A program made the position numbers and the translations under genes. From assembly GCA_004367505.1 (NCBI GenBank), contig SFCB01000260.1:1-64000 (forward strand): a stretch of DNA of 64,000 nt, in the 5' to 3' direction. Shown piece after piece: positions 11,100-20,597 of the stretch. Under the pieces are notes generated by a model that was not told the DNA's origin, searched no databases, and saw only the letters and a program-made list of their open reading frames with translations. This stretch comes from Chloroflexi bacterium OHK40 (GTDB lineage Bacteria > Chloroflexota > Chloroflexia > Chloroflexales > Chloroflexaceae). Numbering within the stretch: position 1 is the stretch's first letter; each line of letters opens with the position of its first letter.

Positions 11100-11303
11100 G
11101 CGGTGGAAGCCCTGTCGTTGCGCCCGGTCGCGCCACGCTTCGCACGAACGATGCGGGCAGGATATAGGCCAGATGGCCTGTGTCGTTCCGGGATAAACTC
11201 CTCAGGCGCCGGCAGGACCCGGGTGGTAGAACCAGAACACAGGGGTGGCGTCACAGGTGGCGCCACAGATCCCCACCCGTTACTTCACTCGCGAGGAGCA
11301 ACC

Positions 11304-11693
11304 GTGATCCCCGAGCAGTACCACGATCTTCTGGAGAGTACGGCGCTTGCCCATGTCGCTACGATCGGCCCGCACGGCGAACCGCAGGTGAACCCCGTCT
11401 GGTTCGGGTGGAACGGCCAGCACCTGCGCTTTAGCCAGACCACGACCCGCCAGAAGTTGCGCAACGTGCAGCGTGATCCACGCATCGCCCTGTCGATCGT
11501 GGACCCGGCCAATCCCCTGCGCTACCTTGAGGTCCGGGGGCGCGTCGTGGCCGTGGAGCCCGACCCGGAGCTGGCCTTCATCAACCAGATGGCCCGGAAG
11601 TACCTCGGGCTGGAGCGCTACCCCTGGCACCGGGCCGGCGATGAGCGTGTGGTGGTGGTGGTGGCGCCGGAGCATACCACCCACATGGGGTAG
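11304..11693 (+). CDS. PPOX-class (pyridoxamine 5'-phosphate oxidase fold) F420-dependent-type oxidoreductase
   Basis: LLESTALAHVATIGPHGEPQVNPVWFGWNGQHLRFSQTTTRQKLRNVQRDPRIALSIVDPANPLRYLEVRG; GTG start at 11304 fits better than the track start. Confidence 0.82.
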   Translation: MIPEQYHDLLESTALAHVATIGPHGEPQVNPVWFGWNGQHLRFSQTTTRQKLRNVQRDPRIALSIVDPANPLRYLEVRGRVVAVEPDPELAFINQMARKYLGLERYPWHRAGDERVVVVVAPEHTTHMG

Positions 11694-11787
11694 GGCTGGA
11701 TGGGATCTGTGAATCGGCCTCACGGCTGAGGCGAACGCTGCCTGCGCCGGCGTATAAACCGTTGTATTTCCCAGCGGTTTGAACGTA

Positions 11788-11822
11788 CACCGATGGCCTC
11801 CCCTGACCGGAGGCCATCGGTG
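11788..11822 (+). other. Strong hairpin abutting the Shine-Dalgarno of the UvrA-like gene
   Basis: Perfect 14-bp stem CACCGATGGCCTCC/GGAGGCCATCGGTG with 7-nt loop, immediately before GAGGAG and ATG 11839. Confidence 0.7.
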
Positions 11823-11838
11823 AGGAGCTGAGACGCAG

Positions 11839-14106
11839 ATGCGACAGGACCAGATCATCATCCGTGGCGCCCGCGAGCACAACCTCAAGAACGTCTCACT
11901 CGCCATTCCCAAGCGCCAGATCACGGTGTTCACCGGTGTGTCGGGCTCCGGCAAATCCTCGCTCGTCTTTGATACGATCGCCGCCGAGGCGCAGCGCCAG
12001 CTCAACGAGACCTTCACGACCTTTGTGCAGGGTTTCCTCCCCCACTACGGCCAGCCCGATGTCGACGAGATCGTCCACCTCAATGCCCCGATCATCATCG
12101 ACCAGAAGCGCGTCGGCGGCGGCGCACGCTCCACCGTCGGTACCTACACCGACATCGCCGCGTTGCTGCGCCTGCTCTTCTCGCGGGTAGGCCAGCCCGC
12201 CGCCGGGCCGGCGTTCGCCTTCTCCTTCAATACGCCCCAGGGGATGTGCCCCGAGTGTGAGGGCATCGGCAAGACGGTGCAACTCGACCTTGATCGTTTG
12301 CTCGACCGCTCGAAGTCGCTGAATGGCGGCGCTATTCTCCACCCCGACTTCAAGGTCGGCAAGTGGATGTGGAAGCTCTACGCTCTCTCGGGTCTCTTCG
12401 ATAACGACAAGCCCATCCGGGACTACAGCGACGACGAGCTCCAGGCTCTGCTCTACGGCGCCGACCTGAAGGTCTCCTTTGGCGAGTTCAGCGCCAGCTA
12501 CGAGGGCCTTGTCGAGCGCTTCACCCGGGTCTACCTGAAGAAGGACACGGCGGCGATGTCCGAGCGCAACCGTGCCGTCTTCGAGCAGTTTACCACCAGC
12601 CAGATCTGCCCGCGCTGCCAGGGCGCCCGGCTCAACGCGGCTGCACTCGCCTGTCGCATCAACGGACGCAACATTGCCGAACTCGCCGATCTGGAGGTGA
12701 CCGAGCTGATCACCTTCCTGGAAGGGTTGACTGACCCGCTCGCCGCGCGGCTGGCCGCCGCGCTCGTGGAGCGGCTGCGGCACCTGGTGGAGATCGGGCT
12801 CGGCTACCTGACCCTCAGCCGTGAGACTGCCACGCTCTCCGGGGGCGAGTCGCAGCGGGTGAAGATGGTTCGACACCTTGGCAACAGCCTGACCGAGATG
12901 CTCTACATCCTCGATGAACCAAGTGTGGGCCTCCACGCCCGGGATGTCGCCCGCCTCACCGGGCTGCTGCGCAAGCTGCGCGATAAGGGCAACACGGTAC
13001 TGGTAGTCGAGCACGATCCGGACGTGATCGCCATCGCCGACCACGTGGTTGACATAGGCCCACGGGCGGGCGTCCACGGCGGCGAGGTGGTGTTTGAGGG
13101 CAGCTACGCCGATTTGATACGGGCCGCAACACTCACCGGCCGGGCACTGGCCGGGCACCTGCCGCTTAAGGATCGTGTCCGGCAGCCCACCGGCTACCTG
13201 ACGATCCGCGACGCCACGCTCCATAATCTTCAGCACATCACCGTGGACATCCCCACTGGCGTGCTGACGGTGGTGACGGGCGTGGCCGGCTCGGGCAAGA
13301 GCACGCTGATCAACGAGGTGTTCCTGACTCAGCACCCGGAGGCGATCGCGATCGACCAGGCGCGGGTGGGGGCCAACAGCCGCTCCGCGCCAGCGACCTA
13401 CACCGGCATCATGGACGAGATCCGCCAGGCCTTCGCCCGGGCGAGCGGCGCTAATCCTTCGCTGTTCAGCTTCAACTCGGCGGGTAGTTGCCCCACCTGC
13501 AACGGCCTGGGCATCGTCTATATGGATCTGGCCTTCATGGAGGGGATCACGACGACCTGCGAGCACTGCGAGGGCAAGCGCTTCCGGGCCGAGGTGCTGG
13601 AGTACCGGCTTCGCGGCAAATCGATCAGCGATGTACTGGAGATGACGGTGGAGGAGGCGCTGGCCTTCTTCAGCGAGAAGCGGATCCGGCCGGTGCTCCA
13701 GGCCATGTACGACGTAGGGCTGAGCTACTTGCGGTTGGGCCAGCCACTGAGCACGCTCTCCGGCGGCGAGGGGCAGCGCCTGAAGCTGGCCACCGAGCTG
13801 CATAAGCGGGGCAGCATCTACGTGATGGACGAGCCGACCACCGGCATGCACCTCTCCGACATCGGCTTGCTGATGGCGATCGTCAACCGGCTGGTGGACG
13901 CCGGGAACACGGTGATCCTGATCGAGCACCACCTGGACGTGATCGGGCAGGCCGACTGGGTGATCGACATGGGGCCGGAGGGTGGCAGCAAGGGCGGGCG
14001 GGTGGTTTTCAGCGGTACGCCGGCGGCCCTCTGCCAGGCCGAGGGCTCGTACACCGGTGTTCACCTGGCGCGCGCCGTGGGCCAGCGCCCCACGCATCCC
14101 GCCTGA
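11839..14106 (+). CDS. UvrA2/DrrC-like excinuclease ATPase paralog
   Basis: 755 aa; two Walker A sites ([25 protein letters not shown]), ABC signatures TLSGGESQR and TLSGGEGQR, zinc-binding CPECEGIG and CPTCNGLG; shorter than canonical UvrA. Confidence 0.88.
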   Translation: MRQDQIIIRGAREHNLKNVSLAIPKRQITVFTGVSGSGKSSLVFDTIAAEAQRQLNETFTTFVQGFLPHYGQPDVDEIVHLNAPIIIDQKRVGGGARSTVGTYTDIAALLRLLFSRVGQPAAGPAFAFSFNTPQGMCPECEGIGKTVQLDLDRLLDRSKSLNGGAILHPDFKVGKWMWKLYALSGLFDNDKPIRDYSDDELQALLYGADLKVSFGEFSASYEGLVERFTRVYLKKDTAAMSERNRAVFEQFTTSQICPRCQGARLNAAALACRINGRNIAELADLEVTELITFLEGLTDPLAARLAAALVERLRHLVEIGLGYLTLSRETATLSGGESQRVKMVRHLGNSLTEMLYILDEPSVGLHARDVARLTGLLRKLRDKGNTVLVVEHDPDVIAIADHVVDIGPRAGVHGGEVVFEGSYADLIRAATLTGRALAGHLPLKDRVRQPTGYLTIRDATLHNLQHITVDIPTGVLTVVTGVAGSGKSTLINEVFLTQHPEAIAIDQARVGANSRSAPATYTGIMDEIRQAFARASGANPSLFSFNSAGSCPTCNGLGIVYMDLAFMEGITTTCEHCEGKRFRAEVLEYRLRGKSISDVLEMTVEEALAFFSEKRIRPVLQAMYDVGLSYLRLGQPLSTLSGGEGQRLKLATELHKRGSIYVMDEPTTGMHLSDIGLLMAIVNRLVDAGNTVILIEHHLDVIGQADWVIDMGPEGGSKGGRVVFSGTPAALCQAEGSYTGVHLARAVGQRPTHPA

Positions 14107-14150
14107 TATCCACGTCCACCTTGATCTCGTGCATCGGTGGGGAGGCACGG

Positions 14151-14167
14151 AGGGGCCGCAGGCCCCT
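14151..14167. terminator. Hairpin between convergent uvrA2-like and VOC genes
   Basis: AGGGGCC-GCA-GGCCCCT. Confidence 0.4.
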
Positions 14168-14302
14168 TCGCGGCCCAGTGTCGTGCATCCGAGTCAAACA
14201 GGGTTTGATATGAGGTTGCGCCGGAGGGCTTGCCCGTGTGTGCACTGCACCGGCCCCGGTGTGGGCTGACTGATAGCAGCCCGACCGCCCGGAACCCTCA
14301 CC

Positions 14303-15097
14303 TCACCCGGGGAGCAGAGCCAGGCAGATCCCCACCGGGTCCTGAATGGCCGCGAAGCGGTAGGCGCCATCGTCACCCCGCACGACCTTGACGACCTTGC
14401 CGCCCTCCGCCTCAACGCGGCGCAGACTCTCGGCGAGATCGCCCACGGGCAGATAGATCAGCCACACAGGCGGTAGACCAGCGTTCGCGCCACGGGCGTG
14501 GCATACGCCGGCCGCCGGGCTTCCATCGCCGCCGAGCATGGCGTAGTCGGCGTAGGGCGTGCCGCCGTCCTCCATCGGGACCTCCTGCGCCCTCCAGCCG
14601 ACGACCTGCTGGTAGAAGTCACGGGCTGCGGCAGCATTGGGGACCGTCAGATCGAGCCAGGCGATGTGGCCCACCGTCGCGGCCCCGTCGGACGCCACGG
14701 CGTCCGTGGGTATACTCTTCGCAGCAACCACCGGCACGATCCCGAAGGCGGCGCCGTGGGGATCACGCAGCACGGCCCACTGGCTCCGCCCATCGGCGTC
14801 CGTCGCATGCATCAGCACGCTCCCGCCCAGCGCCTGCGCCCGCTCGACGCTCGCCGCCACATCGGCGACCTGGATGTGCGGCATCCACTGGAGCGGAAGG
14901 TGCGCAACGTCGGCGCTGCGGGGGCCCAGGCCGATGATCGGGATGCCGAGGTTGTTCATGAGATCGGCCTCGCGCCAGAGCGGGTTCGCGCCGGTGCTGA
15001 GCACCCGCGCGTAGAAGCGCGCCTCGCGCTCGTGCTCGGGAACGGCGACATCGGCGCTGAGCACGCCGCCAACGCGGGCGGCAAACAGGCTGTTCAT
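14303..15097 (-). CDS. VOC family (glyoxalase/bleomycin resistance) protein, two domains
   Basis: Repeated VOC-type domains (HIQVADVAASVERAQALGGSVL...; IAWLDLTVPNAAAARDFYQQVVGW...). ATG at 15097 chosen within the longer ORF. Confidence 0.85.
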   Translation of the reverse strand: MNSLFAARVGGVLSADVAVPEHEREARFYARVLSTGANPLWREADLMNNLGIPIIGLGPRSADVAHLPLQWMPHIQVADVAASVERAQALGGSVLMHATDADGRSQWAVLRDPHGAAFGIVPVVAAKSIPTDAVASDGAATVGHIAWLDLTVPNAAAARDFYQQVVGWRAQEVPMEDGGTPYADYAMLGGDGSPAAGVCHARGANAGLPPVWLIYLPVGDLAESLRRVEAEGGKVVKVVRGDDGAYRFAAIQDPVGICLALLPG

Positions 15098-15369
15098 CAG
15101 TGGGCTCCTGCTGGCAAAACGCCCATCGCGCAGTGCGCACGAACGTGGTCGGAAGGAGGCATCGAGCACGGTGCCACGCGGCGGCCCGTATGCGCATACC
15201 GTCGGCGCGAACGCCTCGGTTCGGTTCGCGCCGGCCACCGCCTCACCGCGTTCCAGGGCCCGGTGTAGGGCTCTGGCATCAACCCTTGCAACGGCGACGC
15301 GACGGCGCACCGCGCCAGATGGCGAGAAGGCGTGGCATTGTGGCCAGCGTACGCTTGCGAAGTAGCACA

Positions 15370-15397
15370 AGTGTACCACGGGCCGGGAGCATGTCAA
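15370..15397 (-). promoter_or_regulatory. Sigma70-like promoter upstream of the VOC gene
   Basis: Minus strand TTGACA, 16-bp spacer, TACACT. Confidence 0.5.
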
Positions 15398-15427
15398 GGA
15401 TGTTAGGTGATGGGGCAGGCCCCCAGC

Positions 15428-16153
15428 TTACGGCACGCGGTCCAGCCCCCAGGCGACCACATCGAGCCGGCGGGCAAAATGCAGCAGCGGGGCGCCCTCC
15501 AGGCGCAGGCCCAGTGGTGCGGCCATGCTATTGTGGGCGATCTCGGCCGTGGCAGGCTGGAGCGGCCAGGGTGGGTGATCGATCTCGGCGCGCCAGACCC
15601 GGCCATGCCGGTTGGCGGCGTAGAGGCAGTAACGCTCGGTAAGCCAACGCTCCAGGCTACCCGGTGTAGCGTGGTAGAGCTCCCCCGTGGGCCTGTAGCG
15701 GGCGGCAAAGGCTGCGGGCCGGGGGGTGCCAGGATGGCGCCGGCTCACGTAGTCGATGCCGTGGGCCGTCGTGGTGCAGCGCATGGCGGCGTGAACGTAA
15801 GGCAGGTGGTAGAGCAGACGCGCCGCCTCCACCGCAGGCGGGCTGGCCGCGTCCAGGCTGAAGAACCAGACCCCGGGCTTGCCACCGGCCGTCACATAGG
15901 TGCGCACGTTCAGCTCGGGGAAGGCGCTGAGGATCGGGAGGGATGGCGTGCCCCGCAGGCGCGTACCGGCCATACGGAAGGGCACCACCCCGAGCCATGC
16001 CCACCCCTCGAAGGTCTGGAGCTCCAGAGGTGCCGGGATGAGCGGGCGGAGCGTTGCGGCGGGCACGGGCCAGTGGGCAAAGAGCAGGTCGTGCCACTGC
16101 ATGGCGAGCAGCCACGGGCGGCGCGGGCGGGGCCAGGGACGGTGGGTGGACAT
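15428..16153 (-). CDS. DUF2071 (YqjF-like) family protein
   Basis: MQWHDLLFAHWPVPAATLRPLIPAPLELQTFEGWAWLGVVPFRM...FPELNVRTYV. Confidence 0.85.
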   Translation of the reverse strand: MSTHRPWPRPRRPWLLAMQWHDLLFAHWPVPAATLRPLIPAPLELQTFEGWAWLGVVPFRMAGTRLRGTPSLPILSAFPELNVRTYVTAGGKPGVWFFSLDAASPPAVEAARLLYHLPYVHAAMRCTTTAHGIDYVSRRHPGTPRPAAFAARYRPTGELYHATPGSLERWLTERYCLYAANRHGRVWRAEIDHPPWPLQPATAEIAHNSMAAPLGLRLEGAPLLHFARRLDVVAWGLDRVP

Positions 16154-16160
16154 AGACGGC

Positions 16161-18974
16161 CTACCCGGTGTTCTTCAGCCCAGCGGCAATACCATTAATC
16201 GACATAAGAACAGCGGTCTCAAGCGCCTCCTGTGCTTCCGGGTCGGGGTTCGCGCGCAGGCGCCGGAGCAGTTCGATCTGCACGTAGCTGAGCGGGTCCA
16301 CATAGGGGTTCCGCTGGCGGATCGCGCGCTGGAGCACCGGCTGAGCGTCGAGGATCTCAGCGATCTCGGCCACCCGGCAGATCATCGTGCGGGTACGCTC
16401 GTACTCGGCGCTGATCGCCCCATAGATCGCGGCGGCGAGCGCCTGGTCGGAGACGAGCTCAGCATAGCGCCGGGCGATCGCCATGTCGGCCTTGGCGATA
16501 ATCAGCTGGGCGTTATCGAGCAAGGTCTTGAAGAAGGGCCAGCCGCGGTACATCTGGCGCAGCAGGGTGAGCCGCCCGGGCGCATCTGCCATCCCGGCGC
16601 CATCCATACCCTCCACAAAGGCGGCGAGGCCGCTGCCGAGCCCGAACCAGCCGGGGAGAGTGTGGCGGCTCTGCATCCAACTGAAGACCCAGGGGATCGC
16701 CCGCAGGTCTTCGATCCGGTCGCTCTTGCGGCGGGAGGCGGGGCGGGAGCCGATGCGCAGGCGACTGATCTCGTTGATGGGGGTGGCCTCGCGGAAATAG
16801 ACGAGGAAGTCGGGGTTCTCGTAGATCAGCGCGCGGTAGGCGGCCCGGGCGGCTGTCGCGATCTGCTCCATGGCGGTGAGCCACTCGGGGCGCGGGGGCC
16901 GGCTCATCTCCGGGAAGCCCGCGCGCAGCACCGCGTTGATCACCTGCTCCAGGTGACGCGAGGCGGTGAGCGGGTCCAGGTAGCGGTCGGAGATCATCTC
17001 GCCCTGGTCGGTCATCTTGATCTGGCCGCGCAGGGTGCCGGGGGGCTGGGAGAGGATGGCCTGGCCTGCCGGGCCGCCACCGCGCCCGACGGCGCCGCCG
17101 CGCCCGTGGAAGAGCCGCAGGCGCACTCCGTGGTGGTCGGCCACCGCGCTCAGTTCCACCTGGGCGCGGTAGAGGGCCCAGTTGGCGGCCACAAACCCGC
17201 CCTCTTTGTTGCTGTCAGAGTAGCCGAGCATGATCTCCTGGAGGTTACCACGCAGGGCCAGGTGGTCGCGGTAGATCGGCAAGGCGAGCAGTTCGTCCAT
17301 GAGCCCGGGGGCATTGGTCAGGTCATCGCCCGTCTCGAAGAGTGGCACGACGTTCAGGCGGCTATGCTCGCCCGGCCGGTAGAGGCCGACCTCGCGGCAG
17401 AGCAGGAGCACCGCAAGGATGTCGCTGACACTGGTGGTGGTGGAGATGATGTAGGTCTCGATCACCTCGGGGTCCACCTGTTCGATCAGCGCAGCGACGG
17501 TGCGGAAGGTCTGAATCGTCTCGGCGGTCTCCGGGGTATACCCGGTGAGGCGGGCCGGGGTGAGCGGGCGGGAGCCAGCGATCTCGGCGGCGAGGAGCGC
17601 GATGCGGGCGGGCTCGTCGAGCGCGGTATAGTCGGGGCAGAGGCCGGCGATGCGGAAGATCTCATCGAGGGCGCTGAGGTGGCGTCCGCTATGCTGGCGG
17701 ATGTCGAGGGTGGCCGTATGAAGGCGAAAGATCGCCACTTTAGCGATCACATCGCGCAGCAGGCCGCCGGCCACCAGGTTGCCGCCATTGGCGCAGAGGC
17801 TAGCGTTGATCAGGCGCAGGTCGTCGAGCAGTTCGCTGCTCTGCCGGTAGGCGGCGGGGGGTGGCCCGGGCACCGGTTCGGCGCCCCAGCGCGGCTCGTG
17901 GGAGAGGGTATGGGCGAGGGTCTGCTCCAGACGCGCGCGGATAAAGGCGAGTAGCTGGCGGTAGGGCTCACGGGCGTGGTGCGGGCTGATCCGCGCGGCG
18001 GTTTCGGGGAGCAGCGCGGCATAGGCCGCGATGCGGTCGAGCACGGGCTGGCCGACAGCCACCTGCGCGTGCGACTGGCTGAGATCGGTGAAGAGCCCGT
18101 CGACGCAGGCGAGCAGATGGCGGATCATCGAGGCGCGCATCAGCCGCACGGTTTCCACCGTCACCTCCGGGGTCACGAAGGGGTTCCCGTCGCGGTCGCC
18201 GCCCATCCAACTGCCGAAGCGCAGCAGGGGGGGCAATTCCCATGCCTGCTCGGGGTAATGCTCGGCGAGCGCCTGGGCGAAGACGCGGTCGATCTGGGGG
18301 AGCAGGTCGTAGAGCACCGTCTGGAAGTAGAAGAGGCCGTTCTCCACCTCGTCGAGGACCGAGGGCTTCTGGATGCGTACATCATCGCTCTGCCAGAGGC
18401 CGACGATCTCGCGCTCGATACGGGCGAGGGTTGCGGCGCGCTCGTGGGGGAGGAGCATGCGCTCGCCGAGGCTCAGGTCGAGCAACGCATCGAAGATCCG
18501 GCGCTGCTTGATCAGGGTCGTACGGCGGCGGGACTCGGTAGGGTGAGCGGTGAGCACGGGCATCATCAGCGCGCCGTCGAGCCAGGCGCGGATGGCCTCG
18601 GCGGGCACCCCGTGGGCGCGGAGCATGGCCACGGCGGCGCCGATACTCTCGGCGCGGGGGGCGGGGGCGCTGCGCATGTCGCGCTCGCGGAGCACCCGCA
18701 GGCGCTCGACGGCCTCGGCGAGGTTGACGAGCCCGAAGTAGAGGGTGAAGGCCTTGGTGAGGCCGTGGAGCTCGGCTACGGAGAGGGCGGCGATCAATTC
18801 CTGGAGTCGGCGGGTGAGCTCAGGCCCGCCGCCGGCGCGGAGCTCCTTGGCCATCAGGCGCACCCGCTCCTCCAGGGCGAAGGCCGCAGCGCCGCTCTGG
18901 TCGGTGAGCACGCGGCCGAGGGCGTTGCCAAGCGCGCGGATGTTGGCTGAGAGGGGGTCTCGTTCGCTGATCAT
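16161..18974 (-). CDS. ppc: Phosphoenolpyruvate carboxylase
   Basis: FGSWMGGDRDGNPFVT, VLTAHPTESRRRT, MLGYSDSNKEGG, LFHGRGGAVGRGGGP, C-terminal KNTG; start MISERDPLSANIRALG at 18974. Confidence 0.96.
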   Translation of the reverse strand: MISERDPLSANIRALGNALGRVLTDQSGAAAFALEERVRLMAKELRAGGGPELTRRLQELIAALSVAELHGLTKAFTLYFGLVNLAEAVERLRVLRERDMRSAPAPRAESIGAAVAMLRAHGVPAEAIRAWLDGALMMPVLTAHPTESRRRTTLIKQRRIFDALLDLSLGERMLLPHERAATLARIEREIVGLWQSDDVRIQKPSVLDEVENGLFYFQTVLYDLLPQIDRVFAQALAEHYPEQAWELPPLLRFGSWMGGDRDGNPFVTPEVTVETVRLMRASMIRHLLACVDGLFTDLSQSHAQVAVGQPVLDRIAAYAALLPETAARISPHHAREPYRQLLAFIRARLEQTLAHTLSHEPRWGAEPVPGPPPAAYRQSSELLDDLRLINASLCANGGNLVAGGLLRDVIAKVAIFRLHTATLDIRQHSGRHLSALDEIFRIAGLCPDYTALDEPARIALLAAEIAGSRPLTPARLTGYTPETAETIQTFRTVAALIEQVDPEVIETYIISTTTSVSDILAVLLLCREVGLYRPGEHSRLNVVPLFETGDDLTNAPGLMDELLALPIYRDHLALRGNLQEIMLGYSDSNKEGGFVAANWALYRAQVELSAVADHHGVRLRLFHGRGGAVGRGGGPAGQAILSQPPGTLRGQIKMTDQGEMISDRYLDPLTASRHLEQVINAVLRAGFPEMSRPPRPEWLTAMEQIATAARAAYRALIYENPDFLVYFREATPINEISRLRIGSRPASRRKSDRIEDLRAIPWVFSWMQSRHTLPGWFGLGSGLAAFVEGMDGAGMADAPGRLTLLRQMYRGWPFFKTLLDNAQLIIAKADMAIARRYAELVSDQALAAAIYGAISAEYERTRTMICRVAEIAEILDAQPVLQRAIRQRNPYVDPLSYVQIELLRRLRANPDPEAQEALETAVLMSINGIAAGLKNTG

Positions 18975-19170
18975 GGCCTTCCTTCGCCCCGCCGGGGCGC
19001 TGCTCCTGCATGATGAGAGGTACGCTGCCGCTCCGCGCTCCCGGCGTCGGGGGGCGGGCGAACCTGGCCGCAGAGGGTTGAGCCGGCGCTGGCAGGAGGT
19101 GGGGGGCAGCGGCGCCCACGCGAGCGTGGCGAGGCAGCGTCGCCTGCGCGAGGGGGAAGGGTGGGGGCGT

Positions 19171-19800
19171 TTACTCGCCGCCCTCGGCGATGAGCCCCTC
19201 GACGTGGGCGGCGTCGTTGAGGCGCATGAGCCGCCAGCCATTGCGGCCAAGGCGCAACTCGGTGATCGAGCCATTGTCGAGCCACATGCGGCCGAAGTTG
19301 GCCAGATCGAGGCCGATCACGTGGCAGAGGAGCGCGCGGATGGTGCCGCCGTGGGAGACGGCGACGACAACATCGCCCTGGCGGTGCGTCTCCTGGAGCC
19401 GGTTCAACGCCACCAGGGCCCGGGCCTGGAGCTGAGCGTAGCTCTCGCCGCCGATCCGCACGGTGCGGGCCGGATCACGCCGGTACTCGGCCATATGGTC
19501 GGGGAAGCGGCGGTAGAGCTCCTCTGGGGTGAGGCCCTCCCACTGGCCAACGTCGATCTCGCGCAGTTCGGGCATGGCTACGGGCGCCAGACCAAGCGTG
19601 GCGCCGATCGTTTCGGCCGTCTGCCAGGCGCGGGCAAGGTCGCTACTGTAGAGCGCCACCGCGCCCAGGGGCGCCAGGCGAGCAGCCACCCGGCGGGCCT
19701 GCTCGTGGCCGCGCTCGTTCAGCGGGATGTTCGCCTGGCCCTGGTACTGGAGCGTTACGTTCCACGGCGTCTCGCCGTGCCGTACAAAGAGGAGGCGCAT
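19171..19800 (-). CDS. Histidine phosphatase (phosphoglycerate mutase) family protein
   Basis: LLFVRHGETPWN...YSSDLARAWQTAETI...VSHGGTIRALL; start at 19800. Confidence 0.9.
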   Translation of the reverse strand: MRLLFVRHGETPWNVTLQYQGQANIPLNERGHEQARRVAARLAPLGAVALYSSDLARAWQTAETIGATLGLAPVAMPELREIDVGQWEGLTPEELYRRFPDHMAEYRRDPARTVRIGGESYAQLQARALVALNRLQETHRQGDVVVAVSHGGTIRALLCHVIGLDLANFGRMWLDNGSITELRLGRNGWRLMRLNDAAHVEGLIAEGGE

Positions 19801-19883
19801 GGTACTCGCTCGGGCTGATGGTGCTGTGGTGCCGCCCGTATTATAGCCGATGTCCCGGGCCGGGTTCGACGGGTGGCGTCGCT

Positions 19884-20543
19884 TTATCCGACGCGGTCGG
19901 CTGGCGCCGGGCTCGCCAGCAGGCGCTCCAGGTGGGCCAGTTGCTCCGGCGTGTTCAGATTGAGAAAGGTATGGCCGGCCGGGTCGAGGCGGGCCAGAAG
20001 CGCGGGCTCCACGTAGGCCACGCGCAACTCGGGCAGCAGGGCGCTGAGCTGCAGGCGACCGGCGGCGATCGCCGCCTCCATCGGCGCCAGGCATGCCCGG
20101 CTGTAGATCGCGTGGAGCGGCTCGATCCCTTCGGCATTGCGGCCCCCCCCCGCTAGCGATCGCGGGACGAGCAGATCGTAACTGCGCGGGTGGGCCAGCA
20201 TTGCCGTGAGCACCGACGGGCTGAGGAGCGGCATGTCGCAGGCTACCACCAGCGCGAAGGGCTCCGCTACGGCGGCCAGCCCGCTCGCGATCCCACCGAG
20301 GGGGCCGGTGCCGGGGTAGGCGTCGCCCACCAGCCGGGCCGGTAGCCCCGGCCAGCTCTCCGGGTCGTTCAGCACCACCACCACATCGGCGCAGAGGGCG
20401 GCCACGGTTGCCACCGTGTGCTCTAACAGGGTGGGGCCTGCGGCGCCCCAGAGCCGCAGGCGGCGCTTATCGCGCCCCAGCCGCCGACTCTGGCCGCCAG
20501 CCAGGACAATGGCGCTCGCGGGAGGGTGTCCAGGGACGTGCAT
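19884..20543 (-). CDS. mobA: Molybdenum cofactor guanylyltransferase
   Basis: AIVLAGGQSRRLGRDKRRL, VACDMPLLSP, GTGPLGGIASGL. Confidence 0.88.
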   Translation of the reverse strand: MHVPGHPPASAIVLAGGQSRRLGRDKRRLRLWGAAGPTLLEHTVATVAALCADVVVVLNDPESWPGLPARLVGDAYPGTGPLGGIASGLAAVAEPFALVVACDMPLLSPSVLTAMLAHPRSYDLLVPRSLAGGGRNAEGIEPLHAIYSRACLAPMEAAIAAGRLQLSALLPELRVAYVEPALLARLDPAGHTFLNLNTPEQLAHLERLLASPAPADRVG

Positions 20544-20558
20544 TGATCGTGGGTGGCC

Positions 20559-20594
20559 CGCCGTAGGGACGCCGCGCGCAACGTCCCTACGGCG
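20559..20594. terminator. Strong intergenic hairpin between the MBL gene and mobA
   Basis: Perfect 13-bp stem CGCCGTAGGGACG/CGTCCCTACGGCG with 10-nt loop, 4 nt after the MBL stop. Confidence 0.6.
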
Positions 20595-20597
20595 TCG

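Noticed and set aside
11244-11267. Imperfect 12-bp tandem GGTGGCGTCACA/GGTGGCGCCACA upstream of the PPOX gene
   Set aside because: Short, imperfect and GC-rich; could easily be chance.
11896-14148. 750-aa minus-strand ORF antisense to the UvrA2-like gene
   Set aside because: Composition is typical of GC-rich shadow ORFs (His/Gly/Leu/Val-rich, no recognisable motif) and the plus-strand gene is clearly conserved.
15900-17954. 684-aa plus-strand ORF antisense to ppc
   Set aside because: Shadow ORF; ppc motifs are on the minus strand.
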